A stretch of DNA of 64,000 nucleotides from Mangrovibacter yixingensis (GCF_020523985.1 NZ_JAIVKM010000001.1:1674001-1738000), one strand, 5' to 3'; positions 10,232 through 20,471 are shown, numbered from the stretch's first letter. Program-made: numbers and translations. Notes: generated from the sequence alone by a model not told the origin.

Positions 10232-10251
10232 CAGGCCCCGGACAGGGCCTG
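10232..10251. terminator. Hairpin between convergent yoaB and yoaH
   Basis: CAGGCCC-CGGACA-GGGCCTG forms a 7-bp GC-rich stem starting 2 bp after the yoaB stop. No U-tract follows, so it may stabilise rather than terminate. Confidence 0.4.
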
Positions 10252-10264
10252 CTCACGGGCTCTG

Positions 10265-10453
10265 TCAGCTTTCTGGTTCGTCATCGTCTTCAAAACGAAC
10301 CGGAATTGCTTCACCAGTAAAGGTTTCACGTATTTCTTTCGCAACCAGCGCAATGGCCTCGCCACTGCTCATACCCTGAGCCATCAAGGACTGAATACGT
10401 TCAACAGCCTTTTGTTGCTCTTCATGGCTTAATGCGGGTAAACCTGCAAACAT
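10265..10453 (-). CDS. yoaH: YoaH family protein
   Basis: A 62-residue acidic small protein starting [21 protein letters not shown] with the conserved [19 protein letters not shown], the YoaH family (unknown function). ATG 10453 is placed 6 nt after AGGAG; a TTG two codons upstream overlaps that site and is rejected. Divergent from pabB. It is highly charged at the C-terminus, with no membrane segment. Confidence 0.92.
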   Translation of the reverse strand: MFAGLPALSHEEQQKAVERIQSLMAQGMSSGEAIALVAKEIRETFTGEAIPVRFEDDDEPES

Positions 10454-10557
10454 AATCAACTCCTGATAAATTAACGTCTGATTATTTCATGCTGCCCGGC
10501 ACAAAGCCAGATAACATGAATACTGTTACTCTTAATATTGTACTGAAGACGATTATC

Positions 10558-11916
10558 ATGCCTGCTGAGTTACACCGCCTGTCCCTTCCCTGGCACAAAG
10601 ATGCTATCACGCGTTACTTTGCTGCACTGAGCGATAAAACATGGGCAATGCTGCTCCATTCTGGGAATGCTGAGCACCCTTACAGCCGCTTCGATATTTT
10701 AGTTGCAGAGCCTTGCGCCACACTGGTGAGCTGCAATGGCTTTTCTGAATACAATGACGGGCAAAGCATCACCTCACTTCATGGTGACCCTCTGGCACTT
10801 CTGGATGAGTTAGTTCGTCGCTTTCCATTTAATCCAGCCCCAGATGAATCATTACCTTTTCAGGGTGGTGCGTTGGGTCTTTTTGGCTATGATCTTGGCC
10901 GCCAGTATGAACGCTTGCCATCCCATGCTGAGGCTGATTTGCATACGCCAGATATTGCGGTAGGTCTTTATGATTGGGCTCTTATTGCCGACCACCAAAA
11001 CCAATCACTCACACTTATCAGTTGGCAGGATGTGCATAGCCGCCTGACATGGTTGAAATCTCAGTTACCACCAAGCCCGCGACCTTTTCATTTGACCTCG
11101 CCCTGGCAGTCAAATATGACTCAAGCAGAGTATCGAGCAAAGTTCAGTCAGATTCAGCACTGGCTGCATAGTGGTGATTGCTATCAGGTTAACCTTGCAC
11201 AGCGTTTTTCCGCCCGTTACCAGGGTGATGAATGGCAGGCGTATCTGGCGCTAACAGAAGCTAACCGGGCACCTTTTAGCGCTTTTTTACGCTTACCCGG
11301 CAGTACCATACTGAGTGTTTCGCCTGAGCGGTTTATTTACCTGCATGATAAGCACATTCAGACACGGCCCATCAAGGGGACATTGCCCCGCTTGCCAGAC
11401 CCGGTTGCAGATAAACATCAGGCTGAACGGCTTGCTACTTCAGGCAAAGATCAGGCAGAAAATCTGATGATCGTCGATCTGATGCGAAATGATATTGGCC
11501 GTGTGGCTGTTCCAGGGTCTGTGAGTGTTCCTGAATTATTTGTTGTTGAGCCTTTCCCGGCTGTACATCACCTGGTCAGCACAATAACGGCGCGGTTACC
11601 GGATGATAAACATGCCTGTGATTTGCTACGCGCCTGTTTCCCTGGTGGCTCGATTACCGGCGCGCCTAAAATTCGCGCGATGGAGATAATCGAAAGCCTT
11701 GAACCAAATCGGCGAAATGCTTGGTGCGGTAGCATCGGTTATCTGAGCTTTTGTGGCTCAATGGATACCAGTATTACCATCCGTACCTTAACCGCTGAAC
11801 AGGGCTACCTGCATTGTAGCGCTGGGGGAGGTATCGTGGCAGAAAGTGAAGCTGATGCGGAATATCAAGAAACATTTGATAAAGTCAGCCGTATCCTTGG
11901 CGTATTAACGGAGTAA
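10558..11916 (+). CDS. pabB: Aminodeoxychorismate synthase component I (PabB)
   Basis: Converts chorismate plus PabA-supplied ammonia to 4-amino-4-deoxychorismate, on the way to folate. The chorismate-binding domain is clear: TRPIKGTLPR near residue 280, ENLMIVDLMRNDIGRV, PFPAVHHLVSTI, FPGGSITGAPKIRAMEII and GGGIVAESEAD. The frame extends upstream to 10489, but ATG 10558 gives 452 residues and aligns with the E. coli start (453 aa). The ribosome-binding site is weak at every candidate start. nudL follows after 3 bp. Confidence 0.93.
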   Translation: MPAELHRLSLPWHKDAITRYFAALSDKTWAMLLHSGNAEHPYSRFDILVAEPCATLVSCNGFSEYNDGQSITSLHGDPLALLDELVRRFPFNPAPDESLPFQGGALGLFGYDLGRQYERLPSHAEADLHTPDIAVGLYDWALIADHQNQSLTLISWQDVHSRLTWLKSQLPPSPRPFHLTSPWQSNMTQAEYRAKFSQIQHWLHSGDCYQVNLAQRFSARYQGDEWQAYLALTEANRAPFSAFLRLPGSTILSVSPERFIYLHDKHIQTRPIKGTLPRLPDPVADKHQAERLATSGKDQAENLMIVDLMRNDIGRVAVPGSVSVPELFVVEPFPAVHHLVSTITARLPDDKHACDLLRACFPGGSITGAPKIRAMEIIESLEPNRRNAWCGSIGYLSFCGSMDTSITIRTLTAEQGYLHCSAGGGIVAESEADAEYQETFDKVSRILGVLTE

Positions 11917-11919
11917 CTG

Positions 11920-12498
11920 ATGCACCTGAATGATTTATCTATGGAGATGTTTTTGTCCCGCTTTCAGTTGTTGCAACCAGGCACAAATGAAGTGTCACGC
12001 AATGCCCGCCAGGCTGCGGTGCTGGTGCCGGTTATCCGTCGGCCACAACCGGGGTTACTCTTGACGCGCCGCTCTCCCCTTCTGCGCAAACATGCAGGCC
12101 AGGTTGCATTTCCTGGGGGCGCAGCAGACAGCACTGACCAGTCGCTGGTAGAAACCGCATTACGGGAAGCCTGTGAGGAAGTCAGCATTCCTCCTGCTGC
12201 GGTTGAAATCATTGGTGTGCTACCTGCGGTGGACAGCGTCACGGGTTTTAGTGTCACACCGGTTGTCGGTGTTATCCCGCCAGGTATTCATTACCATGCA
12301 AACCAGGATGAAGTGGCTGATGTGTTCGAAATGCCACTCTCAGAAGCATTACGGTTAGCCCGCTATCACCCACTGGATGTGTATCGGCATAACAATGCGC
12401 ATCGGGTCTGGCTTTCGTGGTATCAGCACTATTTTGTTTGGGGGATGACAGCCGGGATTATCCGCCAGGTCGCGTTGCAAATCGGTATGGATGCCTGA
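11920..12498 (+). CDS. nudL: NudL (YeaB), Nudix hydrolase, putative CoA pyrophosphatase
   Basis: A 192-residue Nudix protein of the CoA-diphosphatase (UPF0035) group. The preceding motif [21 protein letters not shown] runs straight into the Nudix box (GG...[12 protein letters not shown], residues ~66-90) with the catalytic EE pair. The family hydrolyses CoA and related pyrophosphates; the true substrate is not shown by sequence. ATG 11920 follows GGAG at the end of pabB, so the pair is probably translationally coupled. Confidence 0.93.
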   Translation: MHLNDLSMEMFLSRFQLLQPGTNEVSRNARQAAVLVPVIRRPQPGLLLTRRSPLLRKHAGQVAFPGGAADSTDQSLVETALREACEEVSIPPAAVEIIGVLPAVDSVTGFSVTPVVGVIPPGIHYHANQDEVADVFEMPLSEALRLARYHPLDVYRHNNAHRVWLSWYQHYFVWGMTAGIIRQVALQIGMDA

Positions 12499-12662
12499 GT
12501 TGTAGCCTGGGATGTCTTTTGCGCATTACAGGTTTTTCCCATTAGCCAAATTGAGTGTATTCATTAGTTAAATTCATGTGAATAGTTTCCTCCCGGTAGC
12601 GATAACCTCTTACACTTAGCCCAGTTTTCTGCCTATATCAGTGGTTATCCAGGAGTGAATGC

Positions 12663-14027
12663 GTGATTAGTGTTTTCGACATGTTTAAAGTGGGTATCGG
12701 CCCGTCCAGCTCTCATACTGTCGGCCCCATGAAAGCAGGTAAACAATTTGCCGATGACCTGGTTACCCTTGGGCTGATTGACCGGGTGAGCCGTATTGCT
12801 GTTGATGTGTATGGCTCATTGTCACTGACCGGCAAAGGGCACCATACGGATATAGCCATCATTATGGGTCTTGCTGGTAACCAACCTGATAACGTCGACA
12901 TTGATACCATACCGGCATTTATTCGTGATGTAGAAAACCGTGGGCGGTTGTTAATCGCAGGCGGGCAGGCAGAAGTGGATTTTCCTAAAGATGATGGTAT
13001 GCGTTTTCACAGCGAGAATTTGCCCCTTCATGAAAATGGTATGCAAATCCACGCATGGGACCAAACATCACTCATTTACAGCAAGACCTGGTACTCAATT
13101 GGTGGCGGTTTTATTGTTGATGAAGAACATTTTGGTCAGGCCGATACTTCCCCGGTAACAGTTCCTTATCCCTTTGACTCGGCCAAATCGCTGTTGGCCC
13201 ACTGTAAAGATACCGGGTTGTCTCTTTCCGGGTTAGTGCTGAAAAATGAGTTGTCATTACATTCACGCAAAGACATAGATGAATACTTTGATGTCATTTG
13301 GCATACCATGCGCGCCTGTATTGACCGTGGCATGAATACCGAGGGCGTGTTACCCGGCCCACTGCGTGTTCCCCGCCGGGCATCTGCACTACGTCGCTTA
13401 TTGATGTCCAGCGGCAAGCTTTCCAACGACCCAATGAACGTTATTGACTGGGTCAATATGTTTGCACTTGCTGTTAACGAAGAAAATGCTGCTGGTGGCC
13501 GGGTGGTCACAGCCCCGACTAATGGTGCCTGCGGCATCGTTCCGGCGGTGCTCAGTTATTATGATCACTTTATTGAATCAGTAAGCCCGGATATCGCAAT
13601 CCGTTATTTTCTGGCAGCGGGTGCCATTGGCACATTATTCAAAATGAATGCGTCTATTTCCGGTGCGGAAGTCGGCTGCCAGGGCGAAGTGGGCGTCGCC
13701 TGTTCGATGGCTGCGGCTGGTTTGGCTGAATTACTGGGCGGCAGCCCGGAGCAAGTCTGTGTCGCAGCCGAAATTGGCATGGAACATAACCTTGGGCTGA
13801 CTTGCGACCCAGTGGCAGGCCAGGTTCAGGTTCCCTGCATTGAACGTAATGCAATAGCGGCCGTTAAAGCTATTAATGCGGCTCGTATGGCGTTACGCCG
13901 CACCTCTGAGCCACGTGTTTCGTTGGATAAAGTTATCGAAACTATGTACGAAACTGGCAAAGACATGAATGCAAAGTACCGTGAAACCTCCCGCGGAGGT
14001 CTCGCTATAAAAGTTCAGTGTGACTAA
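12663..14027 (+). CDS. sdaA: L-serine dehydratase 1 (4Fe-4S)
   Basis: Iron-sulfur L-serine deaminase giving pyruvate and ammonia. The 454-residue product starts with GTG (MISVFDMFKVGIGPSSSHTVGPM), as in E. coli. An N-terminal beta domain is followed by the catalytic alpha domain with the cluster cysteines in GCQGEVGVAC and TCDPVAGQVQVPC. The gene is preceded by CAGGAGTGAATGC and a 164-bp intergenic region that should hold its promoter. No defect is seen. Confidence 0.97.
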   Translation: MISVFDMFKVGIGPSSSHTVGPMKAGKQFADDLVTLGLIDRVSRIAVDVYGSLSLTGKGHHTDIAIIMGLAGNQPDNVDIDTIPAFIRDVENRGRLLIAGGQAEVDFPKDDGMRFHSENLPLHENGMQIHAWDQTSLIYSKTWYSIGGGFIVDEEHFGQADTSPVTVPYPFDSAKSLLAHCKDTGLSLSGLVLKNELSLHSRKDIDEYFDVIWHTMRACIDRGMNTEGVLPGPLRVPRRASALRRLLMSSGKLSNDPMNVIDWVNMFALAVNEENAAGGRVVTAPTNGACGIVPAVLSYYDHFIESVSPDIAIRYFLAAGAIGTLFKMNASISGAEVGCQGEVGVACSMAAAGLAELLGGSPEQVCVAAEIGMEHNLGLTCDPVAGQVQVPCIERNAIAAVKAINAARMALRRTSEPRVSLDKVIETMYETGKDMNAKYRETSRGGLAIKVQCD

Positions 14028-14042
14028 CTGCTCTTTACTTCC

Positions 14043-14081
14043 CCGCCAGCAGTCCTGTTCCTAATGCGGCCCTGCTGGCGG
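14043..14081 (+). terminator. Putative terminator hairpin after sdaA
   Basis: A perfect 10-bp inverted repeat CCGCCAGCAG / CTGCTGGCGG with a 19-nt loop starts 15 bp after the sdaA stop. Only a weak T-rich tail (TATTTA) follows. Confidence 0.5.
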
Positions 14082-14194
14082 TATTTACTCTGTGATACCG
14101 CAAACATAGGCAGGATAATTTCGCAACTATATGGTTATTTCCACTACACTAAAATTATTCTGAATTACCATCAGGTTACTTAAGGCAAACTGGC

Positions 14195-15766
14195 ATGCAC
14201 ACCGCCCAACGGATGGTTTACCAGCATCAACGCAAACGGATTATCATCTGCCTTATTCTTGGGTTATTGGTGGTAGTGGCGACACTTTCAATCTGCTTTT
14301 TCCTGAATAAAACCACTCACCGGGCTGAGCATTTCACACTGCAACAGCAGACACGTGACGCACTGGACACCACACTTGCCCCGCTGATGGCACTACATCT
14401 ACCCACTTCACTCTATTCAGAACACTGCGATGATGCCTCACTGCCATTGCGTGAGTATGTAGTTGCCCGGCCTTCGCTTCGTGCTGTCGCCCTTGTTAAG
14501 AATGGAGTGGTAACTTGCTCAAGCTTGTTAGGTGAGCGCCATGTTCCTCTTAGCAGCCACCAGAAGTGGTTCCCATTGGCAACGCCTTATATCTGGCTCG
14601 AAAAGGATAATCTGTTACCACAGCATGATCCTGTTCTGGCAATCTGGTTACCCACCACTGCCGATGGCATGAACGGTAGCTTGCAAGTGGTAAACATTGG
14701 TTACCTGGCTGATTTGCTCTGGGTGACGCAATCGGGGTCCGGTGAAAAGCTTGCTATCGGCGTGGGTGATACCTGGTTTATCCATAGTGAAGGCCTTGCC
14801 CATGCGCTGGAACCCAAACGTGGTGAAACCATTTCAACGATACCGTCATCCATTCACGGGATTTCTATTTCATTAATTGGCCCATCCATAACCCGGCTTG
14901 CCATTAGAGATCTCCCTTCTCAACTTCCTCTGGCATTACTCTGCTCTCTGTTTGCTGTCTGGGCTATTTTGATAACCACCACCAAGCGGCTGAGCTTCAC
15001 CCGCGAATTGCAAACCGGGATAGCTCAAAAAGAGTTTGTGCTTTACTGCCAGCCACTGTTCAATTCTGCAACACTGACATGTACTGGTGTTGAAATTCTG
15101 TTGAGGTGGGATAACCCTCGCCAGGGCCCGATATCCCCCGAAACATTTATTCCCATTGCAGAAGAAATTGGTCAGGTTGCCAGCCTGACACGTTACGTGC
15201 TGTATGAAACCGCCATTCGTTCTGCCTGCTTCCCTACAGAAGCGGATTTCCATATTGGTATTAATGTCGCGGCGCATCATTTTCGCCGTGGGGAAATACT
15301 GGCGGATATTAAGCAATACTGGAATGCTCACAAACCGGCACAGCAACTGGTGATGGAGTTGACGGAACGAGACAAGCTGGAGGACGAGGATATCCAGTAT
15401 ATCGCTGCAATGAAAACACTGGGTGTTAAGCTCGCAATTGATGATTTTGGTACCGGCCACAGTTCCTTACAGCGCCTTGAAATGCTTGAACCGGATATTC
15501 TCAAAATTGATAAAAGTTTTGTTACCGCCATTGGCTCGGGGGCAGTCAACACCCCTATTATTGATTTGATTGTCGCTCTTGGGCATCGCCTGCACATCGA
15601 TATGATAGCGGAAGGAATTGAAAGCCAGGAGCAGGCAAAATATTTACGCGAGCATGGCGTGTCAACTCTGCAGGGATTTCTTTATGGCGAACCCCTGCCG
15701 GTTGAAGAGTTCAGTGAATGGCTGGCCCGCTATCAGCAGGCCGGCCCGTCACCAGCAGGGGATTAA
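14195..15766 (+). CDS. pdeD: Cyclic-di-GMP phosphodiesterase PdeD (CSS-EAL)
   Basis: A 523-residue inner-membrane phosphodiesterase. TM1 lies near residues 18-37, then a periplasmic CSS domain with Cys78 and the motif C-S-S at 108-110 (redox-controlled disulfide pair in this family). TM2 lies near 244-260, followed by an EAL domain. The signature reads E-I-L at 300-302 in place of EAL, but the other catalytic elements are present (NVAAHH, ELTERD, IDDFGTGHSS, LKIDKSFV, EGIES, QGFLYG). A CTACACT -10-like element suggests possible sigma-S use. It ends 11 bp from convergent yoaE. Confidence 0.93.
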   Translation: MHTAQRMVYQHQRKRIIICLILGLLVVVATLSICFFLNKTTHRAEHFTLQQQTRDALDTTLAPLMALHLPTSLYSEHCDDASLPLREYVVARPSLRAVALVKNGVVTCSSLLGERHVPLSSHQKWFPLATPYIWLEKDNLLPQHDPVLAIWLPTTADGMNGSLQVVNIGYLADLLWVTQSGSGEKLAIGVGDTWFIHSEGLAHALEPKRGETISTIPSSIHGISISLIGPSITRLAIRDLPSQLPLALLCSLFAVWAILITTTKRLSFTRELQTGIAQKEFVLYCQPLFNSATLTCTGVEILLRWDNPRQGPISPETFIPIAEEIGQVASLTRYVLYETAIRSACFPTEADFHIGINVAAHHFRRGEILADIKQYWNAHKPAQQLVMELTERDKLEDEDIQYIAAMKTLGVKLAIDDFGTGHSSLQRLEMLEPDILKIDKSFVTAIGSGAVNTPIIDLIVALGHRLHIDMIAEGIESQEQAKYLREHGVSTLQGFLYGEPLPVEEFSEWLARYQQAGPSPAGD

Positions 15767-15777
15767 CCATGAAATGT

Positions 15778-17325
15778 TTACTGTGTATCCGTCAGCATGG
15801 GATCACGCTCAATATGCACCCTTTCAACCCGGTACTCATTAACTTCCAAAATAGTAATGACCAGTGAGGCAATATACAGCTTATCGCCCTTCTGGGGCAT
15901 TTTACCTTCGTGCGCAATCACCAAACCCGCGACCGTTGCAACATTGCTTTCCTCAGTCAGGCGTTCTTCAAGCCCAAGGTAGTTCTCCAGCGCATGTAAA
16001 TCAGTGCTGCCTTTAACCAGTAATCCGTTGTTCTCTGGCTGAATATCCAGGGTTTCATCCGCATCTGGGAATTCACCAGCAATGGCTTCTAACACATCCA
16101 ATGGTGTAACCAGCCCCTGTATGACACCAAACTCGTTACTGACAATAACAAAACTACCGCGGGATCTGCGCAGTATACCCAGCAGGCTGATTGGATCTAA
16201 TGTTTCCGGCACAACTATCCCTGGGGAAGAAGCAGCAACAGAGGCAAGGTCTTCGCCTTTATTGAGAGCCACCAACAACGATTTTGCTGTAACCACGCCG
16301 ATCAATTCATCCAGCTCACCCCGGCAAACAGGAAACAAGCTGTGTGGTGATGACATCAGTTGGTCACGAACTTCATCTGGCTGGCGCGTTACATCCACCC
16401 AACTCATTTCATTACGGGGCGTCATGATAGTTCGTACTGAACGTGATGACAGGCTCAATACGCCATTAATCATATAGCGCTCTTCTTCAGCAAACAGCTC
16501 TTCCTGGCGTTCCGGTAAAGGATGCTGCACTACAGGGCCTGACTGACTACGTTTACCCATCAACTTCAGGATTGCCCGGGCAGTTCTGGCTCGCCTCGGT
16601 AGGTGCGCGTGTTGCCGTACCGCATTGCGGTGAGCTAGCTGGTTAAAACTCTCAATAAGCACGGAGAAGCCGATCGCCGCATACAAGTAGCCTTTAGGAA
16701 TATGGAAGCCAAAACCTTCGGCGACCAGGCTCAGGCCAATCATCAGCAAAAAGCTCAGGCATAACACCACTACTGTCGGGTGTGCGTTAACAAAAAGCGT
16801 CAACCGACGGGATGCCAGTAACATGATTACCATTGCGATGACAACCGCTGCCATCATCACTGGCAAGTGGTTAACCATACCCACAGCAGTAATTACTGCA
16901 TCGAGGGAGAAGACTGCGTCCAGTACAACGATTTGCAGCACTACAGTACTAAAACTTGCATACCCGTTACCGTGGCTATCATCATGGGGCCGATTTTCCA
17001 GGCGTTCATGTAATTCAGTGGTCGCTTTGAACAACAAAAACAACCCGCCAGCCAGCATTATCAAATCCCTGCCAGAAAATGACCATGACGCCACACTAAA
17101 CAGAGGCGTTGTGAGTGTCACTACCCAGGAAATAAGCGAGAGTAATAGAAGACGCATGACAAGCGCGAGGGACAACCCAATAACACGAGCCTTATCCCGT
17201 TGTGCCGGAGGCAATTTATTAGCCAGGATGGCAATAAACACCAGATTGTCGATGCCCAGAACAATCTCCAGCACCACCAGGGTCAGCAAGCCAACAACGA
17301 CCGAAGGATCCATTAATATTTCCAT
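15778..17325 (-). CDS. yoaE: YoaE, TerC-family membrane protein with CBS and CorC/HlyC domains
   Basis: A 515-residue inner-membrane protein. The N-terminal seven-helix TerC domain carries [14 protein letters not shown] near residues 17-30 and [15 protein letters not shown] near 132, acidic sites of this metal-handling family. A CBS pair follows (residues ~285-410), then a CorC/HlyC transporter-associated domain. The family is linked to metal export; the ion for YoaE is not established here. ATG 17325 is chosen over TTG 17328; CAGGAGT lies upstream. Confidence 0.92.
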   Translation of the reverse strand: MEILMDPSVVVGLLTLVVLEIVLGIDNLVFIAILANKLPPAQRDKARVIGLSLALVMRLLLLSLISWVVTLTTPLFSVASWSFSGRDLIMLAGGLFLLFKATTELHERLENRPHDDSHGNGYASFSTVVLQIVVLDAVFSLDAVITAVGMVNHLPVMMAAVVIAMVIMLLASRRLTLFVNAHPTVVVLCLSFLLMIGLSLVAEGFGFHIPKGYLYAAIGFSVLIESFNQLAHRNAVRQHAHLPRRARTARAILKLMGKRSQSGPVVQHPLPERQEELFAEEERYMINGVLSLSSRSVRTIMTPRNEMSWVDVTRQPDEVRDQLMSSPHSLFPVCRGELDELIGVVTAKSLLVALNKGEDLASVAASSPGIVVPETLDPISLLGILRRSRGSFVIVSNEFGVIQGLVTPLDVLEAIAGEFPDADETLDIQPENNGLLVKGSTDLHALENYLGLEERLTEESNVATVAGLVIAHEGKMPQKGDKLYIASLVITILEVNEYRVERVHIERDPMLTDTQ

Positions 17326-17764
17326 CAATGATGACTCCTGCAGCCTCTGGCAGATAGCGGCAAAACAGCGCTGAAGCGTTTTTTGGGTAGTTCACCACCT
17401 GAGTGGCTCAAGGAAGCACAATAAACACCCGGACGGGCAGAAAGGAAGGTAAAGAAGCGTCGGTGACGATCCATATAGTAGGGCTTACCCTGCACTCCAA
17501 TTGTAAAAAGAGCAATCATCCTAACAATAAATTATAACTTTTGCTTAATTTTTACCTAAGCTTGCAATAAAACCCTCACTTTTCTTCAAGATACTTAACT
17601 CTGCAACTGAAAATTGAGTTATCAGTAAATTAACGACCTGAGTCACATAATTTATTTTTTTACTATCTAAAATAAATCTCGCTGATGATTTCATTACTTA
17701 ATCAATTCATAACGTTGATATTTTGCATCCCCATAGTGTTTAAAGGGCGAACAGGAGGTAGCAA
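17326..17764. other. Divergent regulatory region between yoaE and manX
   Basis: 439 bp with no supported gene. It must hold promoters for yoaE (leftward) and manXYZ (rightward). The right half (17520-17700) is very AT-rich and carries the inverted repeat listed separately. A 64-codon leftward frame (17325-17519) runs through the yoaE leader without recognisable similarity and is not called. Confidence 0.6.
17650..17677. promoter_or_regulatory. Inverted repeat, candidate Mlc/NagC-type operator of manXYZ
   Basis: ATTTATTTT and AAAATAAAT form a perfect 9-bp inverted repeat with a 10-bp spacer, about 90 bp before manX. Mlc and NagC sites have the arms TTATTT/AAATAA, and manXYZ is Mlc-repressed in E. 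coli. The spacing here is about 3 bp longer than the usual site, so the assignment is tentative. Confidence 0.4.
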
Positions 17765-18721
17765 GTGACCATTGCTATTGTCATAGGCACACACGGTTGG
17801 GCAGCTGAGCAATTGCTCAAAACTGCTGAAATGTTGCTTGGCGAGCAGGAAAACGTAGGCTGGATCGATTTTGTTCCCGGCGAAAATGCGGAAACCATTA
17901 TCGAAAAATACCAAGCTCAATTGGCGAAACTGGAAACAGGAAAAGGGGTACTTTTTCTTGTGGATACTTGGGGTGGGAGCCCATTTAATGCAGCCAGCCG
18001 AATTGTTGTAGACAAAGAAAACCATGAGGTTGTTGCCGGGGTTAACATCCCCATGTTAGTCGAAACGCTGATGGCGCGTGACGATAACCCTTCATTTGAT
18101 GAACTGGTCAATATTGCTGTAGAAACGGGCCGTGAAGGTGTGAAAGCACTGAAAGCACAGCCTGTAGCAAAACCTGCCAAACCCAAACCTGCGGCTGCAC
18201 CAGCAAAACCCATGACTGATGCAGATTATATGGTGATTGGCCTGGCGCGAATTGATGACCGTCTGATTCACGGCCAGGTCGCTACACGCTGGACCAAAGA
18301 AACCAATGTTAACCGAATTATCGTGGTCAGTGATGAAGTTGCTGCTGATACCGTCCGTAAAACATTGCTCACTCAGGTGGCTCCTCCTGGGGTAACCGCC
18401 CATGTTGTAGACATCGCCAAAATGATCCGTGTTTACAACAACCCCAAATATGCAGGTGAACGTGTCATGTTGTTGTTCACCAATCCAACGGATGTCGAAC
18501 GCATTGTTGAACAGGGGGTAAAAATCACAACCGTCAATATTGGGGGGATGGCCTATCGACAAGGAAAAACACAGGTAAACAACGCCGTCTCCGTTGATGA
18601 GAAAGATATTGAGGCATTCCGCAAGCTGAATGCACGGGGCATAGAGCTGGAAGTTCGCAAAGTTTCCAATGACCCGAGACTCAAGATGATGGACCTCATC
18701 AATAAAGTCGGAAAGGAATAA
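17765..18721 (+). CDS. manX: PTS mannose transporter subunit IIAB (ManX)
   Basis: Cytoplasmic IIAB of the mannose/glucose/glucosamine PTS. The IIA domain carries the phosphorylated His10 (IGTHGW). An Ala/Pro/Lys-rich linker spans residues ~132-149. The IIB domain has the second phosphohistidine at 169 (DRLIHGQV). The start is GTG after AGGAGGTAGCAA. The 318-residue product is the first gene of manXYZ and very close to E. coli ManX. Confidence 0.97.
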   Translation: MTIAIVIGTHGWAAEQLLKTAEMLLGEQENVGWIDFVPGENAETIIEKYQAQLAKLETGKGVLFLVDTWGGSPFNAASRIVVDKENHEVVAGVNIPMLVETLMARDDNPSFDELVNIAVETGREGVKALKAQPVAKPAKPKPAAAPAKPMTDADYMVIGLARIDDRLIHGQVATRWTKETNVNRIIVVSDEVAADTVRKTLLTQVAPPGVTAHVVDIAKMIRVYNNPKYAGERVMLLFTNPTDVERIVEQGVKITTVNIGGMAYRQGKTQVNNAVSVDEKDIEAFRKLNARGIELEVRKVSNDPRLKMMDLINKVGKE

Positions 18722-18795
18722 TTACGCTTTCGAGCCGTCACCCTGGGTGACAACGGGTTCGTTATTCAGTCTGTTTACGTTATAGGAGAAGTACA

Positions 18796-19596
18796 ATGGA
18801 GATTTCTACTCTTCAAATTGTGCTGGTGTTTGTTGTCGCTTGTATTGCCGGTATGGAATCCATACTGGATGAATTCCAGTTTCACCGTCCTCTTATCGCC
18901 TGTACGCTCATTGGGGCAGTCCTGGGTGATATGAAAACCGGGATAATCATTGGTGGTACCCTGGAAATGATTGCGCTGGGTTGGATGAACATCGGGGCGG
19001 CAGTTGCACCTGATGCAGCACTGGCATCAATTATTTCAACCATTCTGGTTATTGCTGGCCACCAGAGTATTGGCGCAGGTATCGCTCTGGCAATACCGCT
19101 CGCAGCAGCAGGCCAGGTTCTGACTATTATCGTGCGTACCATCACTGTAGGTTTCCAACATGCAGCGGATAGCGCGGCAGAAAAAGGCAACCTGAGCGCA
19201 CTTTCCTGGATACATGTTTCCGCACTACTGCTCCAGGCAATGCGTATCGCAATCCCGGCAGTCATTGTTGCTATCTCTGTAGGGACCAGTGAAGTCCAAA
19301 ACATGCTTAATGCATTGCCTGAAGTGGTGACCAGTGGTCTTAACATCGCCGGTGGCATGATTGTTGTTGTTGGTTATGCAATGGTCATCAACATGATGCG
19401 TGCAGGCTACTTGATGCCGTTCTTCTATCTGGGGTTCGTCACCGCTGCATTTACCGATTTCAACCTGGTAGCGTTGGGTGTTATTGGCGCTGTAATGGCA
19501 ATTCTCTACATCCAGCTCAGCCCGAAATATAACCGCTCTGCAGCTGCACCTGCGCAGGCATCTGGCGCAAATGACCTTGATAACGAACTGGATTAA
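18796..19596 (+). CDS. manY: PTS mannose transporter subunit IIC (ManY)
   Basis: A 266-residue membrane channel subunit that, with ManZ, carries mannose-type sugars across the inner membrane. It consists of repeated hydrophobic helices with the conserved GGTLEMIALGWMNIGAAVAPDAALAS segment near residues 53-78. ATG 18796 follows TATAGGAGAAG. ManY-ManZ is also the receptor for microcins/bacteriocins and lambda DNA entry in E. coli (known for the family). It is followed by manZ after 12 bp. Confidence 0.97.
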   Translation: MEISTLQIVLVFVVACIAGMESILDEFQFHRPLIACTLIGAVLGDMKTGIIIGGTLEMIALGWMNIGAAVAPDAALASIISTILVIAGHQSIGAGIALAIPLAAAGQVLTIIVRTITVGFQHAADSAAEKGNLSALSWIHVSALLLQAMRIAIPAVIVAISVGTSEVQNMLNALPEVVTSGLNIAGGMIVVVGYAMVINMMRAGYLMPFFYLGFVTAAFTDFNLVALGVIGAVMAILYIQLSPKYNRSAAAPAQASGANDLDNELD

Positions 19597-19608
19597 TAGG
19601 TGAGCGAT

Positions 19609-20460
19609 ATGGTTGACATGACTAAAACTACTACTGAGAAAAAACTCACCCCAGGGGATATTCGTGGCGTATTCATTCGCTCCAATCTCTTCCAGGGTTC
19701 ATGGAACTTTGAACGTATGCAGGCGCTCGGTTTCTGTTTTTCAATGGTGCCGGTAATTCGCCGTCTCTACCCGGAAAACAATGAAGCACGCCGTCAGGCT
19801 ATTAAGCGTCACCTGGAGTTTTTTAACACTCATCCATATGTAGCGGCTCCTGTACTGGGCGTTACACTCGCCATGGAAGAACAACGTGCCAATGGTGCAG
19901 AGATTGACGATGCGGCTATTAACGGTATCAAAGTTGGTCTGATGGGACCTTTGGCAGGTGTAGGTGACCCGATTTTCTGGGGTACCGTTCGCCCTGTATT
20001 CGCAGCACTCGGTGCGGGTATTGCGATGAGTGGCAGCTTGCTGGGACCCATTCTGTTCTTTGTACTGTTTAACCTGGTCCGCCTGCTTACCCGTTATTAC
20101 GGCGTAGCTTATGGTTACCGTAAAGGGATCGACATCGTTAAAGACATGGGCGGTGGCTTCCTGCAAAAAATGACGGAAGGGGCGTCCATTCTTGGCCTGT
20201 TTGTCATGGGGGCACTGGTCAATAAGTGGACTCATGTAAACATTCCCTTGGTGGTGTCTAAAATAACCGACCAAACGGGTGCCGAAAAAGTCACGACCGT
20301 ACAAAACATTCTTGACCAGTTAATGCCAGGCCTGGTGCCACTGCTGCTCACATTTGCCTGTATGTGGTTACTACGCCGTAAAGTTAACCCGCTGTGGATT
20401 ATTATTGGGTTCTTCGTAATTGGTATTGTTGGTTACGCTATTGGCCTGCTTGGCCTGTAA
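19609..20460 (+). CDS. manZ: PTS mannose transporter subunit IID (ManZ)
   Basis: IID subunit of the mannose PTS. The 283-residue product starts MVDMTKTTTEKKLTPGDIRGVF and has the family signatures RSNLFQGSWNFERMQALGF and GPLAGVGDPIFWGTVRP, with hydrophobic helices in the C-terminal third. A GTG at 19600 is in frame, but ATG 19609 follows AGGTGAG at good spacing and gives the E. coli length. A strong GC hairpin lies between it and yobD. Confidence 0.97.
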   Translation: MVDMTKTTTEKKLTPGDIRGVFIRSNLFQGSWNFERMQALGFCFSMVPVIRRLYPENNEARRQAIKRHLEFFNTHPYVAAPVLGVTLAMEEQRANGAEIDDAAINGIKVGLMGPLAGVGDPIFWGTVRPVFAALGAGIAMSGSLLGPILFFVLFNLVRLLTRYYGVAYGYRKGIDIVKDMGGGFLQKMTEGASILGLFVMGALVNKWTHVNIPLVVSKITDQTGAEKVTTVQNILDQLMPGLVPLLLTFACMWLLRRKVNPLWIIIGFFVIGIVGYAIGLLGL

Positions 20461-20471
20461 CCGTAAAACAC

